NCBI RefSeq assembly: GCF_900636575.1
Contig: NZ_LR134293.1
Location: forward strand, 989,001-1,053,000
DNA from: Streptococcus canis
Lineage (GTDB): Bacteria > Bacillota > Bacilli > Lactobacillales > Streptococcaceae
Length of the DNA stretch: 64,000 nt
Direction: 5' to 3'
Below the pieces are notes generated by a model. The model did not search any database and was not told the DNA's origin. It saw only the letters and a program-made list of their open reading frames with translations. A program made the position numbers and the translations under genes. Positions 28,373 through 36,731 of this stretch are shown here, one piece after another; position 1 is the stretch's first letter, and every line of letters begins with the position of its first letter.

Positions 28373-28849
28373 ATAGCAAACACATCTATTATTGATATCG
28401 TGACCAAGACGGTAGCGCCTGAAATTAAGGCACCCTATGAATTAGTAGACGTTGAGTATGACAAAATGGGAAGCGACTATGTTCTTAGCATTTTGGTTGA
28501 TAAAGAAGGTGGCATCACCGTAGAAGATACTGCTGACTTAACAGACATTATTAGTCCCCTGTTAGATAGCATTAGTCCAGATCCTTTCCCTGAACAATAC
28601 ATGTTAGAAGTATCTAGTCCAGGCTTGGAACGTCCTTTGAAAACTGCGGAGAGCTTAAAAGCTGCAGTAGGTTCCTATGTTAATGTGAGCTTGTACAAAG
28701 CCATTGATAAGGTTAAAATCTTCCAAGGAGACCTACTTGCTTTTGATGGTGAAACGTTGACTATTGATTACCTTGATAAGACCCGCCATAAAACGGTGGA
28801 AATTCCTTATCAAGCGGTAGCTAAGGCTCGTTTGGCTGTCAAGTTATAA
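28373..28849 (+). CDS. rimP: Ribosome maturation factor RimP, probable ATA start
   Basis: Small factor for 30S subunit maturation. The body is clear ([35 protein letters not shown]). No ATG, GTG or TTG lies in frame between the upstream stop (28322) and GTG 28400. A perfect AGAGGAGG (28357-28364) sits 8 bases before an ATA codon at 28373, and reading from there adds IANTSIIDI, the N-terminal helix expected for RimP. GTG 28400 has no ribosome binding site. I therefore propose ATA 28373 (158 residues), with GTG 28400 (149 residues) as the alternative. First gene of the nusA-infB operon. Confidence 0.85.
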   Translation: MANTSIIDIVTKTVAPEIKAPYELVDVEYDKMGSDYVLSILVDKEGGITVEDTADLTDIISPLLDSISPDPFPEQYMLEVSSPGLERPLKTAESLKAAVGSYVNVSLYKAIDKVKIFQGDLLAFDGETLTIDYLDKTRHKTVEIPYQAVAKARLAVKL

Positions 28850-29019
28850 ATTCTCCTTGGAAAATACTTAAAAAAGACCAAGGTTCTAGGCTCTTGTCTC
28901 CTCAAATGGAGCCACAACGAGGTCAAACTGAACGAAACTAACTGAGCCCACAAGGCTCCTGAGTGTATTAATTTAAGAAAGGATTCTTGCCGTGCTTTAT
29001 AAGCAAGGTAGATAACATT
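28850..29019 (+). other. rimP-nusA intergenic region
   Basis: About 170 bases with no gene. A GAGCC/GGCTC hairpin is visible around 28945-28959. The conserved operon order suggests that transcription continues through it. Confidence 0.4.
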
Positions 29020-30177
29020 ATGAGCAAAGAGATGCTAGAAGCCTTCCGTATTTTGGAAGAAGAAAAACACATTGATAAGGCAGACATTATTGAAGCGGTC
29101 ACAGAGTCACTTAAGTCAGCTTACAAACGTCGCTATGGTCAGGCAGAATCATGTGTTATTGAATTTAATGAAAAAACTGCTGATTTTCAAGTATTCACTG
29201 TTCGTGAAGTTGTTGAAGAAGTTTTTGACAGCCGTCTTGAGATTAGTTTGAAAGACGCTCTTGCTATCAGTTCTGCCTATGAATTAGGAGATAAGATTCG
29301 CTTTGAAGAATCTGTCAATGAATTCGGACGTGTTGCAGCTCAATCAGCTAAACAGACCATTATGGAAAAGATGCGCCGTCAAATGCGTGAAGTGATGTTC
29401 AATGAATATAAAGAGCATGAAGGTGAAATCATGACAGGAACTGTGGAACGTTTTGACCAACGTTTCATCTATGTTAACTTAGGTTCGCTTGAAGCACAGC
29501 TATCACACCAAGACCAAATTCCAGGGGAAACTTTCAAATCACATGACCGTATCGAGGTTTACGTTTACAAGGTTGAAAATAATCCTCGAGGGGTTAACGT
29601 TTTTGTTAGCCGTAGTCATCCAGAATTCATCAAACGTATTATGGAGCAGGAAATTCCTGAAGTTTTCGATGGTACTGTTGAAATCATGAGTGTCTCTCGT
29701 GAAGCAGGTGACCGCACCAAGGTTGCTGTTCGCAGTCATAATCCTAATGTAGATGCTATCGGAACAATTGTTGGCCGTGGTGGTAGCAATATCAAAAAAG
29801 TTATCAGCAAGTTCCATCCAAAACGTGTGGATGCTAAAACAGGACTTGAAATTCCAGTCGAAGAAAACATTGATGTGATTCAATGGGTAGATGATCCAGC
29901 AGAGTTTATTTACAATGCCATTGCTCCAGCTGAAGTGGATATGGTTCTCTTTGATGATGATGACCTTAAACGTGCAACTGTTGTTGTCCCAGATAGTAAA
30001 TTGTCACTAGCCATTGGTCGTCGTGGGCAAAACGTTCGCTTAGCGGCTCACTTGACAGGCTACCGTATTGATATCAAATCAGCTAGCGAATATGATCGTC
30101 TTGAGGCGGAAAAAGCAGCAACAACAGCTATGGAAGAGCCAGTTGCTGACGATATGATCGCTGATGAGGAAGAATAA
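29020..30177 (+). CDS. nusA: Transcription termination/antitermination factor NusA
   Basis: 385-residue RNA polymerase-binding factor that tunes pausing, termination and antitermination. Layout: N-terminal polymerase-binding domain (1-125), S1 domain (GTVERFDQRFIYVNLGSLEAQLSHQDQ, about 135-200), then KH1 and KH2 with GTIVGRGGSNIKK (about 248) and LAIGRRGQNVRLA (about 330). It ends in an acidic tail. No C-terminal acidic repeats, as normal in Gram-positives. I start at ATG 29020; the frame is open to 28987. Confidence 0.95.
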   Translation: MSKEMLEAFRILEEEKHIDKADIIEAVTESLKSAYKRRYGQAESCVIEFNEKTADFQVFTVREVVEEVFDSRLEISLKDALAISSAYELGDKIRFEESVNEFGRVAAQSAKQTIMEKMRRQMREVMFNEYKEHEGEIMTGTVERFDQRFIYVNLGSLEAQLSHQDQIPGETFKSHDRIEVYVYKVENNPRGVNVFVSRSHPEFIKRIMEQEIPEVFDGTVEIMSVSREAGDRTKVAVRSHNPNVDAIGTIVGRGGSNIKKVISKFHPKRVDAKTGLEIPVEENIDVIQWVDDPAEFIYNAIAPAEVDMVLFDDDDLKRATVVVPDSKLSLAIGRRGQNVRLAAHLTGYRIDIKSASEYDRLEAEKAATTAMEEPVADDMIADEEE

Positions 30178-30192
30178 GAAAAGAGGTGTTTG

Positions 30193-30489
30193 ATGCCTAA
30201 AGTCAAAAAAATACCTTTACGAAAATCGCTTGTTTCAGGTGAAATCATTGATAAACGAGATCTTCTTAGGATTGTAAAAACTAAAGACGGTCAGGTTTTC
30301 ATTGACCCAACTGGTAAACAAAATGGTCGTGGTGCCTATATCAAATTAGACAATCAAGAGGCCTTGCTGGCCAAGAAAAAACAAGTTTTCAATCGTAGTT
30401 TCTCAATGGATATTCCAGAAAGTTTTTACGATGACTTGATTGCTTATGTTGATCACAAAGTCAAAAGAAGAGAGTTAGGTCTTGACTAA
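30193..30489 (+). CDS. rnpM: RNase P modulator RnpM (YlxR, DUF448)
   Basis: 98-residue basic RNA-binding protein of the YlxR/DUF448 family; in Bacillus it modulates RNase P. Core motif RGAYIKLDNQEALLAKKKQVFNRSF. ATG 30193 follows AGAGGTG; a TTG at 30190 is possible. It overlaps the next gene by 8 bases, the usual nusA-ylxR-ylxQ-infB order. Note that the variant lacks the common R..P.RTC cysteine at the start. Confidence 0.9.
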   Translation: MPKVKKIPLRKSLVSGEIIDKRDLLRIVKTKDGQVFIDPTGKQNGRGAYIKLDNQEALLAKKKQVFNRSFSMDIPESFYDDLIAYVDHKVKRRELGLD

Positions 30490-30784
30490 TTTAGAAAGAT
30501 TATCTCATCTCATTGGTCTCGCTCAACGAGCTGGAAAAGTGATTTCTGGTGAAGGATTGGTGGTAAAAGCCATTCAAAGTCAGCAAGTGGCACTGGTTTT
30601 TCTAGCCAATGATGCTGGCCCCAATGTGACGAAAAAAGTAACAGATAAAAGTAATTATTATAATGTAGAAGTCTCCACAGTGTTTAATGCACTGGAATTA
30701 AGTGCTGCACTAGGCAAACCAAGGAAGGTTGTTGCCATTGCGGATGCTGGATTTTCAAAGAAAATGAGGACTCTTATGGAATAG
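30482..30784 (+). CDS. YlxQ-like L7Ae-family RNA-binding protein
   Basis: 100-residue L7Ae/L30e-fold protein ([25 protein letters not shown] near the start, [18 protein letters not shown] in the middle), expected to bind kink-turn RNA. Starts at TTG 30482 inside rnpM. Located between rnpM and infB as in other Firmicutes. Confidence 0.88.
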   Translation: MTNLERLSHLIGLAQRAGKVISGEGLVVKAIQSQQVALVFLANDAGPNVTKKVTDKSNYYNVEVSTVFNALELSAALGKPRKVVAIADAGFSKKMRTLME

Positions 30785-30803
30785 ACGAATAGGAGGACAC
30801 AAA

Positions 30804-33707
30804 TTGTCAAAGAAAAGATTACATGAAATTGCCAAGGAACTTGGTAAAAGTAGTAAAGAAGTGGTTGAGCATGCCAAATCTTTGGGATTGGATGTAAAAA
30901 GCCATGCCTCAAGTGTCGAAGAAGCAGATGCTAAAAAGATTGTTTCAAGTTTTCTGCCGGCTGCCAAACCTAGTGTAAAAGCTCCTCAAGAGGTTGTAGA
31001 GCCTAAGGTAACCAATCAAGGCACAGTGCCTGTTCGAACGGTTAAGCCCAAAGAAACTGTTCAGCCCACAAAAAGCGACGTAAAAGCAGTCCCATCAGAA
31101 GAGGCAGCTAAGCCAGCGGTTGTTAAGCCAAAGAGCCGTAATTTTAAAGCTGAACGAGAAGCTCGTGCTAAAGAGCAAGCAGCACGTAGACAGGCAGGCG
31201 GGACTAATCGTTTGGAAAATCACCGTGGTGATTACCGCCAGACTCATCGTGGTAATAGTCATCAAAACCAACGAGGTGAGCGGTCGCAAGGTCAATCAAA
31301 AGAGAGACGATTTGATCAGAGACCATCAAATGGAACTAGTCGCAAGGACAACCGTCAGCAAGCTGGTAATCGTGACCGCAACCGTTCCTTTATAAATGGG
31401 AATCGTCAAAGCGACCGCTTTGCAACTAAAGAAGGTCAAGTACAGCCTCAATCAAGTGGTCCTAGAATTGATTTTAAAGCCCGTGCGGCTGCCTTAAAAG
31501 CGGAGCAAAACGCAGAATATTCTCGTCAGAGCGAATCGCGTTTCCGTGAGCAAGAAGAAGCTAAGCGTCTAGCTCAAGTGGCTAGACAAGAAGCGAAAGC
31601 AGCAGCTCTTCAAGCACAGGCTGAAGAAACGAAGCGTCGTGAGGCAGCAGCTAAAATAGCTGAGCCAGTGGTAGCTCCTATACCTACCCCAGCAGCCTCA
31701 GTAGCTGTTGCGAAACCTGCTGATAACCGCCGTAAAAAGCAAACCCGTCCTGAAAAGAATCGTGACATGGATCATCATTCAGAAGATGGACAAAAGAAAA
31801 ATAAGAAGAGTTGGAATAGTCAAAACCAAGTGAGAAATCAAAAAAATAGTAACTGGAACAAGAATAAGAAGACCAAAAAAGGCAAAAATGCTAAGAATAC
31901 CAATACCGCTCCAAAACCAGTGACCGAGCGGAAATTCCATGAATTACCAAAAGAATTTGAATATACTGAAGGTATGACAGTTGCCGAAATCGCAAAACGT
32001 ATCAAACGTGAGCCAGCCGAAATTGTGAAGAAGTTATTCATGATGGGTGTTATGGCGACTCAAAACCAGTCTTTGGACGGAGATACTATCGAATTGTTGA
32101 TGGTGGATTACGGTATTGAAGCTAAGGCTAAGGTAGAAGTAGACGATGCTGACATCGAACGCTTCTTTGAGGATGAAAACTACCTCAATCCTGAAAACAT
32201 TGTAGAACGTGCACCTGTTGTAACCATCATGGGACACGTTGACCATGGTAAGACAACCTTACTTGACACCTTGCGTAACTCACGTGTGGCAACAGGAGAA
32301 GCTGGAGGAATCACTCAACATATTGGTGCTTACCAGATTGAAGAAGCTGGCAAGAAAATTACTTTCTTGGATACCCCTGGACACGCGGCCTTTACAAGTA
32401 TGCGTGCGCGTGGTGCCTCTGTTACAGATATTACCATTTTGATTGTTGCTGCTGATGATGGTGTTATGCCACAAACCATTGAAGCGATCAATCACTCAAA
32501 AGCTGCTGGTGTTCCAATCATTGTTGCCATTAACAAGATTGATAAACCAGGTGCTAATCCAGAACGTGTCATTGCGGAATTGGCAGAGTATGGCATTATT
32601 TCAACTGCTTGGGGTGGAGATAGTGAATTTGTGGAGATTTCTGCTAAATTCAACAAAAACATCGACGAATTGTTAGAAACTGTTCTTTTGGTAGCTGAAG
32701 TGGAAGAGCTTAAAGCTGACCCAACTGTTCGTGCGATTGGTACGGTTATCGAAGCTCGTTTGGATAAAGGTAAAGGTGCTATTGCGACTCTTCTTGTTCA
32801 ACAAGGGACCCTTCATGTCCAAGATCCAATCGTTGTTGGTAATACCTTTGGTCGTGTCCGTGCTATGGTAAATGACCTTGGGCGTCGTGTTAAATCTGCG
32901 GAGCCATCAACACCAGTTTCCATTACTGGTCTGAATGAAACACCAATGGCTGGTGATCATTTTGCCGTTTACGCTGATGAAAAAGCTGCGCGTGCAGCCG
33001 GTGAAGAGCGTTCAAAACGTGCCCTCCTCAAACAACGTCAAAATACACAGCGTGTTAGCCTTGATAATCTCTTTGATACCCTTAAAGCAGGAGAAATCAA
33101 GACTGTTAATGTCATCATCAAAGCCGATGTTCAAGGTTCTGTTGAGGCCCTTGCAGCGTCTCTTGTGAAGATTGATGTGGAAGGTGTTCGTGTGAATGTC
33201 GTTCACTCTGCTGTAGGTGCTATCAACGAATCCGATGTGACCCTTGCTGAGGCATCAAATGCTGTTATTATTGGTTTCAACGTTCGTCCTACCCCACAAG
33301 CTCGTCAACAAGCGGATACGGATGATGTGGAAATTCGTCTTCACAGCATTATCTATAAAGTCATCGAAGAAGTGGAAGAAGCCATGAAAGGGAAGCTTGA
33401 CCCTGTTTACCAAGAAAAAATTCTTGGTGAAGCTATTATTCGTGAAACCTTCAAAGTTTCTAAATTGGGAACAATTGGTGGCTTTATGGTGATCAACGGT
33501 AAGGTGACACGTGATTCAAGCGTTCGTGTGATTCGTGATAGTGTCGTTATTTTTGATGGTAAACTTGCCAGTCTTAAACATTACAAAGACGATGTCAAAG
33601 AAGTCGGTAATGCTCAAGAAGGTGGCTTGATGATTGAAAACTTTAATGACCTTAAAGTTGATGATACCATCGAAGCTTATGTCATGGAAGAAATTGTGAG
33701 AAAATAA
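30804..33707 (+). CDS. infB: Translation initiation factor IF-2
   Basis: 967-residue GTPase that brings fMet-tRNA to the 30S subunit. An N-terminal IF2N domain is followed by a long, highly charged low-complexity segment (about 60-390) rich in Arg, Gln, Asn, Lys. Then come a second IF2N domain and the GTPase: [12 protein letters not shown] (G1, about 475-486), DTPGHAAF (G3) and [10 protein letters not shown] (G4), then domains II-IV. TTG start at 30804 after AGGAGG. In this family internal starts can yield shorter isoforms; none is evident here. Confidence 0.96.
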   Translation: MSKKRLHEIAKELGKSSKEVVEHAKSLGLDVKSHASSVEEADAKKIVSSFLPAAKPSVKAPQEVVEPKVTNQGTVPVRTVKPKETVQPTKSDVKAVPSEEAAKPAVVKPKSRNFKAEREARAKEQAARRQAGGTNRLENHRGDYRQTHRGNSHQNQRGERSQGQSKERRFDQRPSNGTSRKDNRQQAGNRDRNRSFINGNRQSDRFATKEGQVQPQSSGPRIDFKARAAALKAEQNAEYSRQSESRFREQEEAKRLAQVARQEAKAAALQAQAEETKRREAAAKIAEPVVAPIPTPAASVAVAKPADNRRKKQTRPEKNRDMDHHSEDGQKKNKKSWNSQNQVRNQKNSNWNKNKKTKKGKNAKNTNTAPKPVTERKFHELPKEFEYTEGMTVAEIAKRIKREPAEIVKKLFMMGVMATQNQSLDGDTIELLMVDYGIEAKAKVEVDDADIERFFEDENYLNPENIVERAPVVTIMGHVDHGKTTLLDTLRNSRVATGEAGGITQHIGAYQIEEAGKKITFLDTPGHAAFTSMRARGASVTDITILIVAADDGVMPQTIEAINHSKAAGVPIIVAINKIDKPGANPERVIAELAEYGIISTAWGGDSEFVEISAKFNKNIDELLETVLLVAEVEELKADPTVRAIGTVIEARLDKGKGAIATLLVQQGTLHVQDPIVVGNTFGRVRAMVNDLGRRVKSAEPSTPVSITGLNETPMAGDHFAVYADEKAARAAGEERSKRALLKQRQNTQRVSLDNLFDTLKAGEIKTVNVIIKADVQGSVEALAASLVKIDVEGVRVNVVHSAVGAINESDVTLAEASNAVIIGFNVRPTPQARQQADTDDVEIRLHSIIYKVIEEVEEAMKGKLDPVYQEKILGEAIIRETFKVSKLGTIGGFMVINGKVTRDSSVRVIRDSVVIFDGKLASLKHYKDDVKEVGNAQEGGLMIENFNDLKVDDTIEAYVMEEIVRK

Positions 33708-33752
33708 GTATAAGAGGGTCTGAGATGTAAAGGTTTTAGACTTTCAGAGCTT

Positions 33753-33816
33753 GTCATTATGTGATTGATCCAAACGTTTTAATAATGACTTGTGAGTATT
33801 TAACATGAAACGTTTG
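33753..33816 (+). other. Interlocked inverted repeats (pseudoknot topology)
   Basis: GTCATTAT (33753-33760) pairs with ATAATGAC (33782-33789); CAAACGTTT (33771-33779) pairs with AAACGTTTG (33808-33816). The two stems interleave, which is the layout of an H-type pseudoknot, or of two competing hairpins. Confidence 0.5.
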
Positions 33817-33872
33817 TAAGGAGTTTTGCAGCGTTCTCAGATAACTATTCTTCACTAAGAAAAAGTAGAAAT

Positions 33873-33905
33873 GACAAAAGCTGGGCTGTCAGCCTAGCTT
33901 TTGTC
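33873..33905 (+). terminator. Strong hairpin between infB and rbfA
   Basis: GACAAAAGCT/AGCTTTTGTC with inner GGCT/AGCC around a GTC loop. The U-run after it is weak, so partial termination or an RNA-processing site are both possible. Confidence 0.6.
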
Positions 33906-33930
33906 TTAAATAGTAGGAAAGGACATTGAT

Positions 33931-34287
33931 ATGGCTAATCATCGTATTGACCGTGTTGGAATGGAAATCAAGCGCGAAGTAAATGATATTCTTCAGAAAA
34001 AAGTGCGTGACCCCCGTGTTCAGGGAGTTACTATCACAGAAGTTCAAATGCAGGGAGATTTATCACTTGCTAAGGTTTACTATACTATCATGAGTGACTT
34101 GGCATCTGACAATCAAAAGGCACAAACAGGCCTTGAAAAAGCGACTGGAACGATTAAACGTGAACTTGGTAAACAATTGACCATGTATAAAATTCCAGAT
34201 TTGGTTTTTGAAAAAGATAATTCTATTGCCTATGGTAATAAAATTGATCAACTGTTGCGAGATCTTGATCATAAATCTAAAGCATAA
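33931..34287 (+). CDS. rbfA: Ribosome-binding factor A
   Basis: 118-residue KH-fold factor that binds the 30S subunit during 16S rRNA maturation, needed for cold growth. Family sequence from the start ([43 protein letters not shown]). Follows infB as in many genomes, but here behind a 223-base gap holding folded structures. Confidence 0.96.
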   Translation: MANHRIDRVGMEIKREVNDILQKKVRDPRVQGVTITEVQMQGDLSLAKVYYTIMSDLASDNQKAQTGLEKATGTIKRELGKQLTMYKIPDLVFEKDNSIAYGNKIDQLLRDLDHKSKA

Positions 34288-34311
34288 TGGGATTATTTCA
34301 GTCAAAAAAGT

Positions 34312-34351
34312 AAAAAAGGAGCTCTATTAGTAAGATAGGGTTTCTTTTTTT
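34312..34351 (+). terminator. rbfA terminator
   Basis: A-run, imperfect stem with CTAT/ATAG core around a TAGTAAG loop, then CTTTTTTT. Confidence 0.6.
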
Positions 34352-34742
34352 GGGATGGCTTCAGCGATGTGCTATTCTGACAGTATAAAACATTCTTTTT
34401 TTATGGTGAAAGGTTGCTGGCTAAGTTTTTCCCGAAAGTGAATGTAAGAAGCCTCTCGAAGTTGAAAAATGATGCTATAGATATAATTCTGATAAATACC
34501 GTTAAAAATGTATTGAGATGGTCACAAATGGTAGAGGGAAACGAAAGACCTGACAAAGAGCCATTTTCAAGTCAGTCAACTTCTCGTTGGGAAAAATAAA
34601 AAATTGATAGTCTTGGTGTTGCCAACTGAGAGCCATTAACTAAGAAAAAAGAGGAATTCTTCCGAAATATTCTGGATAAATAATGGTGAGGATTGGCAAT
34701 TAGATGACTGAGGCAGAGAGTGAACAACCAAGTATTCAATAA
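34352..34742 (+). other. Gene-free stretch upstream of the adhesin remnant
   Basis: About 390 bases with only short frames broken by stops (longest about 60 codons from 34414, no recognisable family). It may be the worn 5' part of the fibronectin-binding protein gene that follows, but I cannot align it to one. Confidence 0.4.
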
Positions 34743-35015
34743 GGTCTGTCAAGTCTTGTTGAGTTTGAAGAAAATACCCAATCAGGTATGTCAGGTCAGC
34801 ATCAAGGTGAAATGACAACGGTAAAAGATACTAAAGTGTCAAGTGATAAACCAGAAGATAAACTGTCTAAAGAAGATACAGGCAAAAATCGTAAAGATGA
34901 GCAGAAGAAATAGACTTTCCTACCAAAAGCAGGTGAAGTGGTGTCTCTGGTGTTACTGGTAGGATTTCTTCTCCTCTTCGCATTAGGTTATGCTGTTCTT
35001 ATGAAGAAACAATAA
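34743..35015 (+). pseudogene. Remnant of a fibronectin-binding, sortase-anchored surface protein
   Basis: One frame reads VEFEENTQSGMSGQHQGE..VKDTK, matching the fibronectin-binding repeats (consensus like EFTEDTQTGMSGQ ... VEDTK) of streptococcal adhesins. A charged wall-spanning stretch follows, then a stop (TAG at 34911), then TFLPKAGE, a hydrophobic segment (VVSLVLLVGFLLLFALGYAVL) and the tail MKKQ. So the sorting signal is present in outline but LPXTG has become LPKAG (one base change, ACA to GCA, would explain it). The in-frame stop and missing 5' end make it inactive. Confidence 0.8.
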
Positions 35016-35042
35016 GCTGATTATTTAGGGAACTATTGTGAT

Positions 35043-35080
35043 AAAAAGACAAATCAGGAAGTTTCTGGTTTGTCTTTTTT
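35043..35080 (+). terminator. Terminator after the adhesin remnant
   Basis: AAAAAGACAAA..CAG/CTG..TTTGTCTTTTT hairpin with a long U-run; the intact terminator outlived the gene. Confidence 0.82.
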
Positions 35081-35093
35081 AGTATGATTAATC

Positions 35094-35120
35094 TAAAAAG
35101 CCACCAGTTTGGCTGGTGGC
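35094..35120 (-). terminator. Terminator of the esterase gene
   Basis: Minus strand: GCCACCAG/CTGGTGGC with a CCAAA loop and TTTTT, after the stop codon of the esterase gene. Confidence 0.85.
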
Positions 35121-35139
35121 GGATAAGGGTAGCTACTGA

Positions 35140-36126
35140 TTAAGGCGTTTTATTAATAGCATCAATGATTTGGTATTGGGCTGTTTTGGCCTCTTCAATC
35201 GGATAGATAGGGTAAACATGGTTCATCCCTTCTTGGGCGATATAGGTTACTTGATGCTTAGCTGCTTGTAACTTGGCAGCGTAGTCGCGAATATCTGGGT
35301 AGAAAATTTCACGAGTCCCAGTGAATAAAGTGATTGGTGCGAGGTTATGGATAGGTCCATTTTTAGGGCTAACATAGATATGGTTTGTGTTATCAGATGA
35401 ATTTGCCCAGAGGGCACCAACGCGTTTTAGTCCCCAAGCAGATAAGATAGGGTCAGCTTCTTCGTAATTTGGAATTTCAGCGTGAGACATGGTCACATCT
35501 AGCCATGGAGAGAGAAGGATAATCTGTTTAGGTTGGGCAACGGATTCATTATTCAAGGCATGGGCCAATCCCAAGGCCAGTCCTCCTCCAGCTGAGTCTC
35601 CCATAAGGAAAAGCTCTTGGTTTTTTTGCTGATAATGCTTGTAAAGGTTAACCAATCTTGGCATGGCATAATCGTAGGTATAGCGAGGAGCCTTCGGATA
35701 AATTGGTAAAATGATTTTAGCATCGAGGCTGGTGGATAGGGTTTTTAACATGCTGATATGATAAGAAGTTGGGTTATTGAGATAAGAGCCTCCAGCTAGA
35801 TAAAAAATGGTTTTTTGATTCGGTTTTCCGTTGTCATTCCAAGAGTAAACTTGCATGTCAAAAAGTTTTTCTTGAACAAGCTGTCCATTTACTGTGCCAG
35901 GGTCAAGTTCGTAGGGCTTATCAGACTGTTCACGGCAAGCATTTAGATAGTTTTGGAAACTGGTATCATCTTGTTCTGCATAGTAACTCTTGTCACGTTT
36001 CAGCCAGAAATATTGTTCGATAAACCAGCTCTTCCAGGAACGGGAACTAGCCGAAGCAGAAGTTGGTAAACTCAAGGTCAGCATAAGGCCTAAAGCCACC
36101 ATTAATTTTTGAAAAGACTGTTTCAA
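35140..36126 (-). CDS. sse: Secreted esterase / PAF acetylhydrolase (Sse-like)
   Basis: 328-residue exported alpha/beta hydrolase. N-terminal signal peptide: KQSFQKL then a hydrophobic run (MVALGLMLTLSL) and TSASAS for cleavage. Hydrolase motifs: oxyanion region YLAGGSY (about 110), nucleophile Ser in GDSAGGGLALG (about 178) and the catalytic His in GMNHVYPIYP. In S. pyogenes the protein next to copYAZ is Sse, a secreted esterase that degrades platelet-activating factor and limits neutrophil recruitment. The match is by position and motifs; activity is inferred. Transcribed divergently from copY, with its own strong promoter. Confidence 0.88.
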   Translation of the reverse strand: MKQSFQKLMVALGLMLTLSLPTSASASSRSWKSWFIEQYFWLKRDKSYYAEQDDTSFQNYLNACREQSDKPYELDPGTVNGQLVQEKLFDMQVYSWNDNGKPNQKTIFYLAGGSYLNNPTSYHISMLKTLSTSLDAKIILPIYPKAPRYTYDYAMPRLVNLYKHYQQKNQELFLMGDSAGGGLALGLAHALNNESVAQPKQIILLSPWLDVTMSHAEIPNYEEADPILSAWGLKRVGALWANSSDNTNHIYVSPKNGPIHNLAPITLFTGTREIFYPDIRDYAAKLQAAKHQVTYIAQEGMNHVYPIYPIEEAKTAQYQIIDAINKTP

Positions 36127-36167
36127 AGGTATCTCCTTAATGTAAATATTATTGATATTGCAATATT

Positions 36168-36195
36168 ATTATAATAAAAATGACTATTTTGTCAA
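36168..36195 (-). promoter_or_regulatory. sse promoter
   Basis: Minus strand: -35 TTGACA (36190-36195), 16-base spacer, -10 TATAAT (36168-36173), a near-consensus pair. AT-rich repeats (AATATT...AATATT) follow downstream and could be regulator sites. Confidence 0.75.
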
Positions 36196-36226
36196 TATAA
36201 GGCTATAATAATGAGAAAAGTTATTT

Positions 36227-36274
36227 ATTTACAAACGTAAATACAAATGCTATAATTAATTTACAAAAGTAAAC
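36227..36274 (+). promoter_or_regulatory. copY promoter with two cop boxes
   Basis: -35 TTTACA (36228-36233), 17-base spacer, extended -10 TGCTATAAT (-10 at 36251-36256). Cop box 1, ATTTACAAACGTAAAT (36227-36242), covers the -35 and is a perfect match to the extended CopY consensus. Cop box 2, ATTTACAAAAGTAAAC (36259-36274), covers the transcript start and has one mismatch. Confidence 0.9.
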
Positions 36275-36290
36275 AAATCGAGGTGTAAAC

Positions 36291-36731
36291 ATGCAACACA
36301 TAACATCAGCTGAGTGGGAGGTCATGCGCGTGGTCTGGGCAAGCGGGACTATTAAAAGTAGCGACATTATTGCCGTTCTTGGGCAAAAGTTTCAGTGGTC
36401 GAATTCGACCATCAAAACCTTAATTGGCCGTTTGATGGATAAAAAAGCTTTGGGAGCTTACCGAGAGGGAAGGGCCTATATTTATCATGCCTTAGTTGAT
36501 GAAACTGAGCTTCAAAAAGCTGCTTTAGCTGCTGTTTTGGATAGTATTTGTCAGCGAAAACATGCAGAATTATTGTTGAGTAGGCTTTATGATTTGCCCA
36601 TGACATCGGCTGACATTGCTGACTTTCAAGTCTTGTTAGAAACTAAAAAAGAAAAGACAGTGACACAGGTGCCTTGCAATTGTCTTCCTGGTCAATGCCA
36701 TTGTCAAAAGAAGGAGGACATTAATGACTAA
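36291..36731 (+). CDS. copY: CopY copper-responsive repressor
   Basis: 146-residue BlaI/MecI-type winged-helix repressor that binds cop boxes until copper displaces zinc from its C-terminal cluster. The helix-turn-helix is in the first 70 residues (SAEWEVMRVVWASG, SNSTIKTLIGRLMDKKAL). The metal cluster CNCLPGQCHC (CxCxxxxCxC) is near the end. Overlaps copA by 8 bases, so the operon is tightly coupled. Confidence 0.95.
   Translation: MQHITSAEWEVMRVVWASGTIKSSDIIAVLGQKFQWSNSTIKTLIGRLMDKKALGAYREGRAYIYHALVDETELQKAALAAVLDSICQRKHAELLLSRLYDLPMTSADIADFQVLLETKKEKTVTQVPCNCLPGQCHCQKKEDIND

Noticed and set aside
34414..34599. 61-codon frame upstream of the adhesin remnant
   Set aside because: No recognisable family or ribosome site; the surrounding sequence is gene debris.
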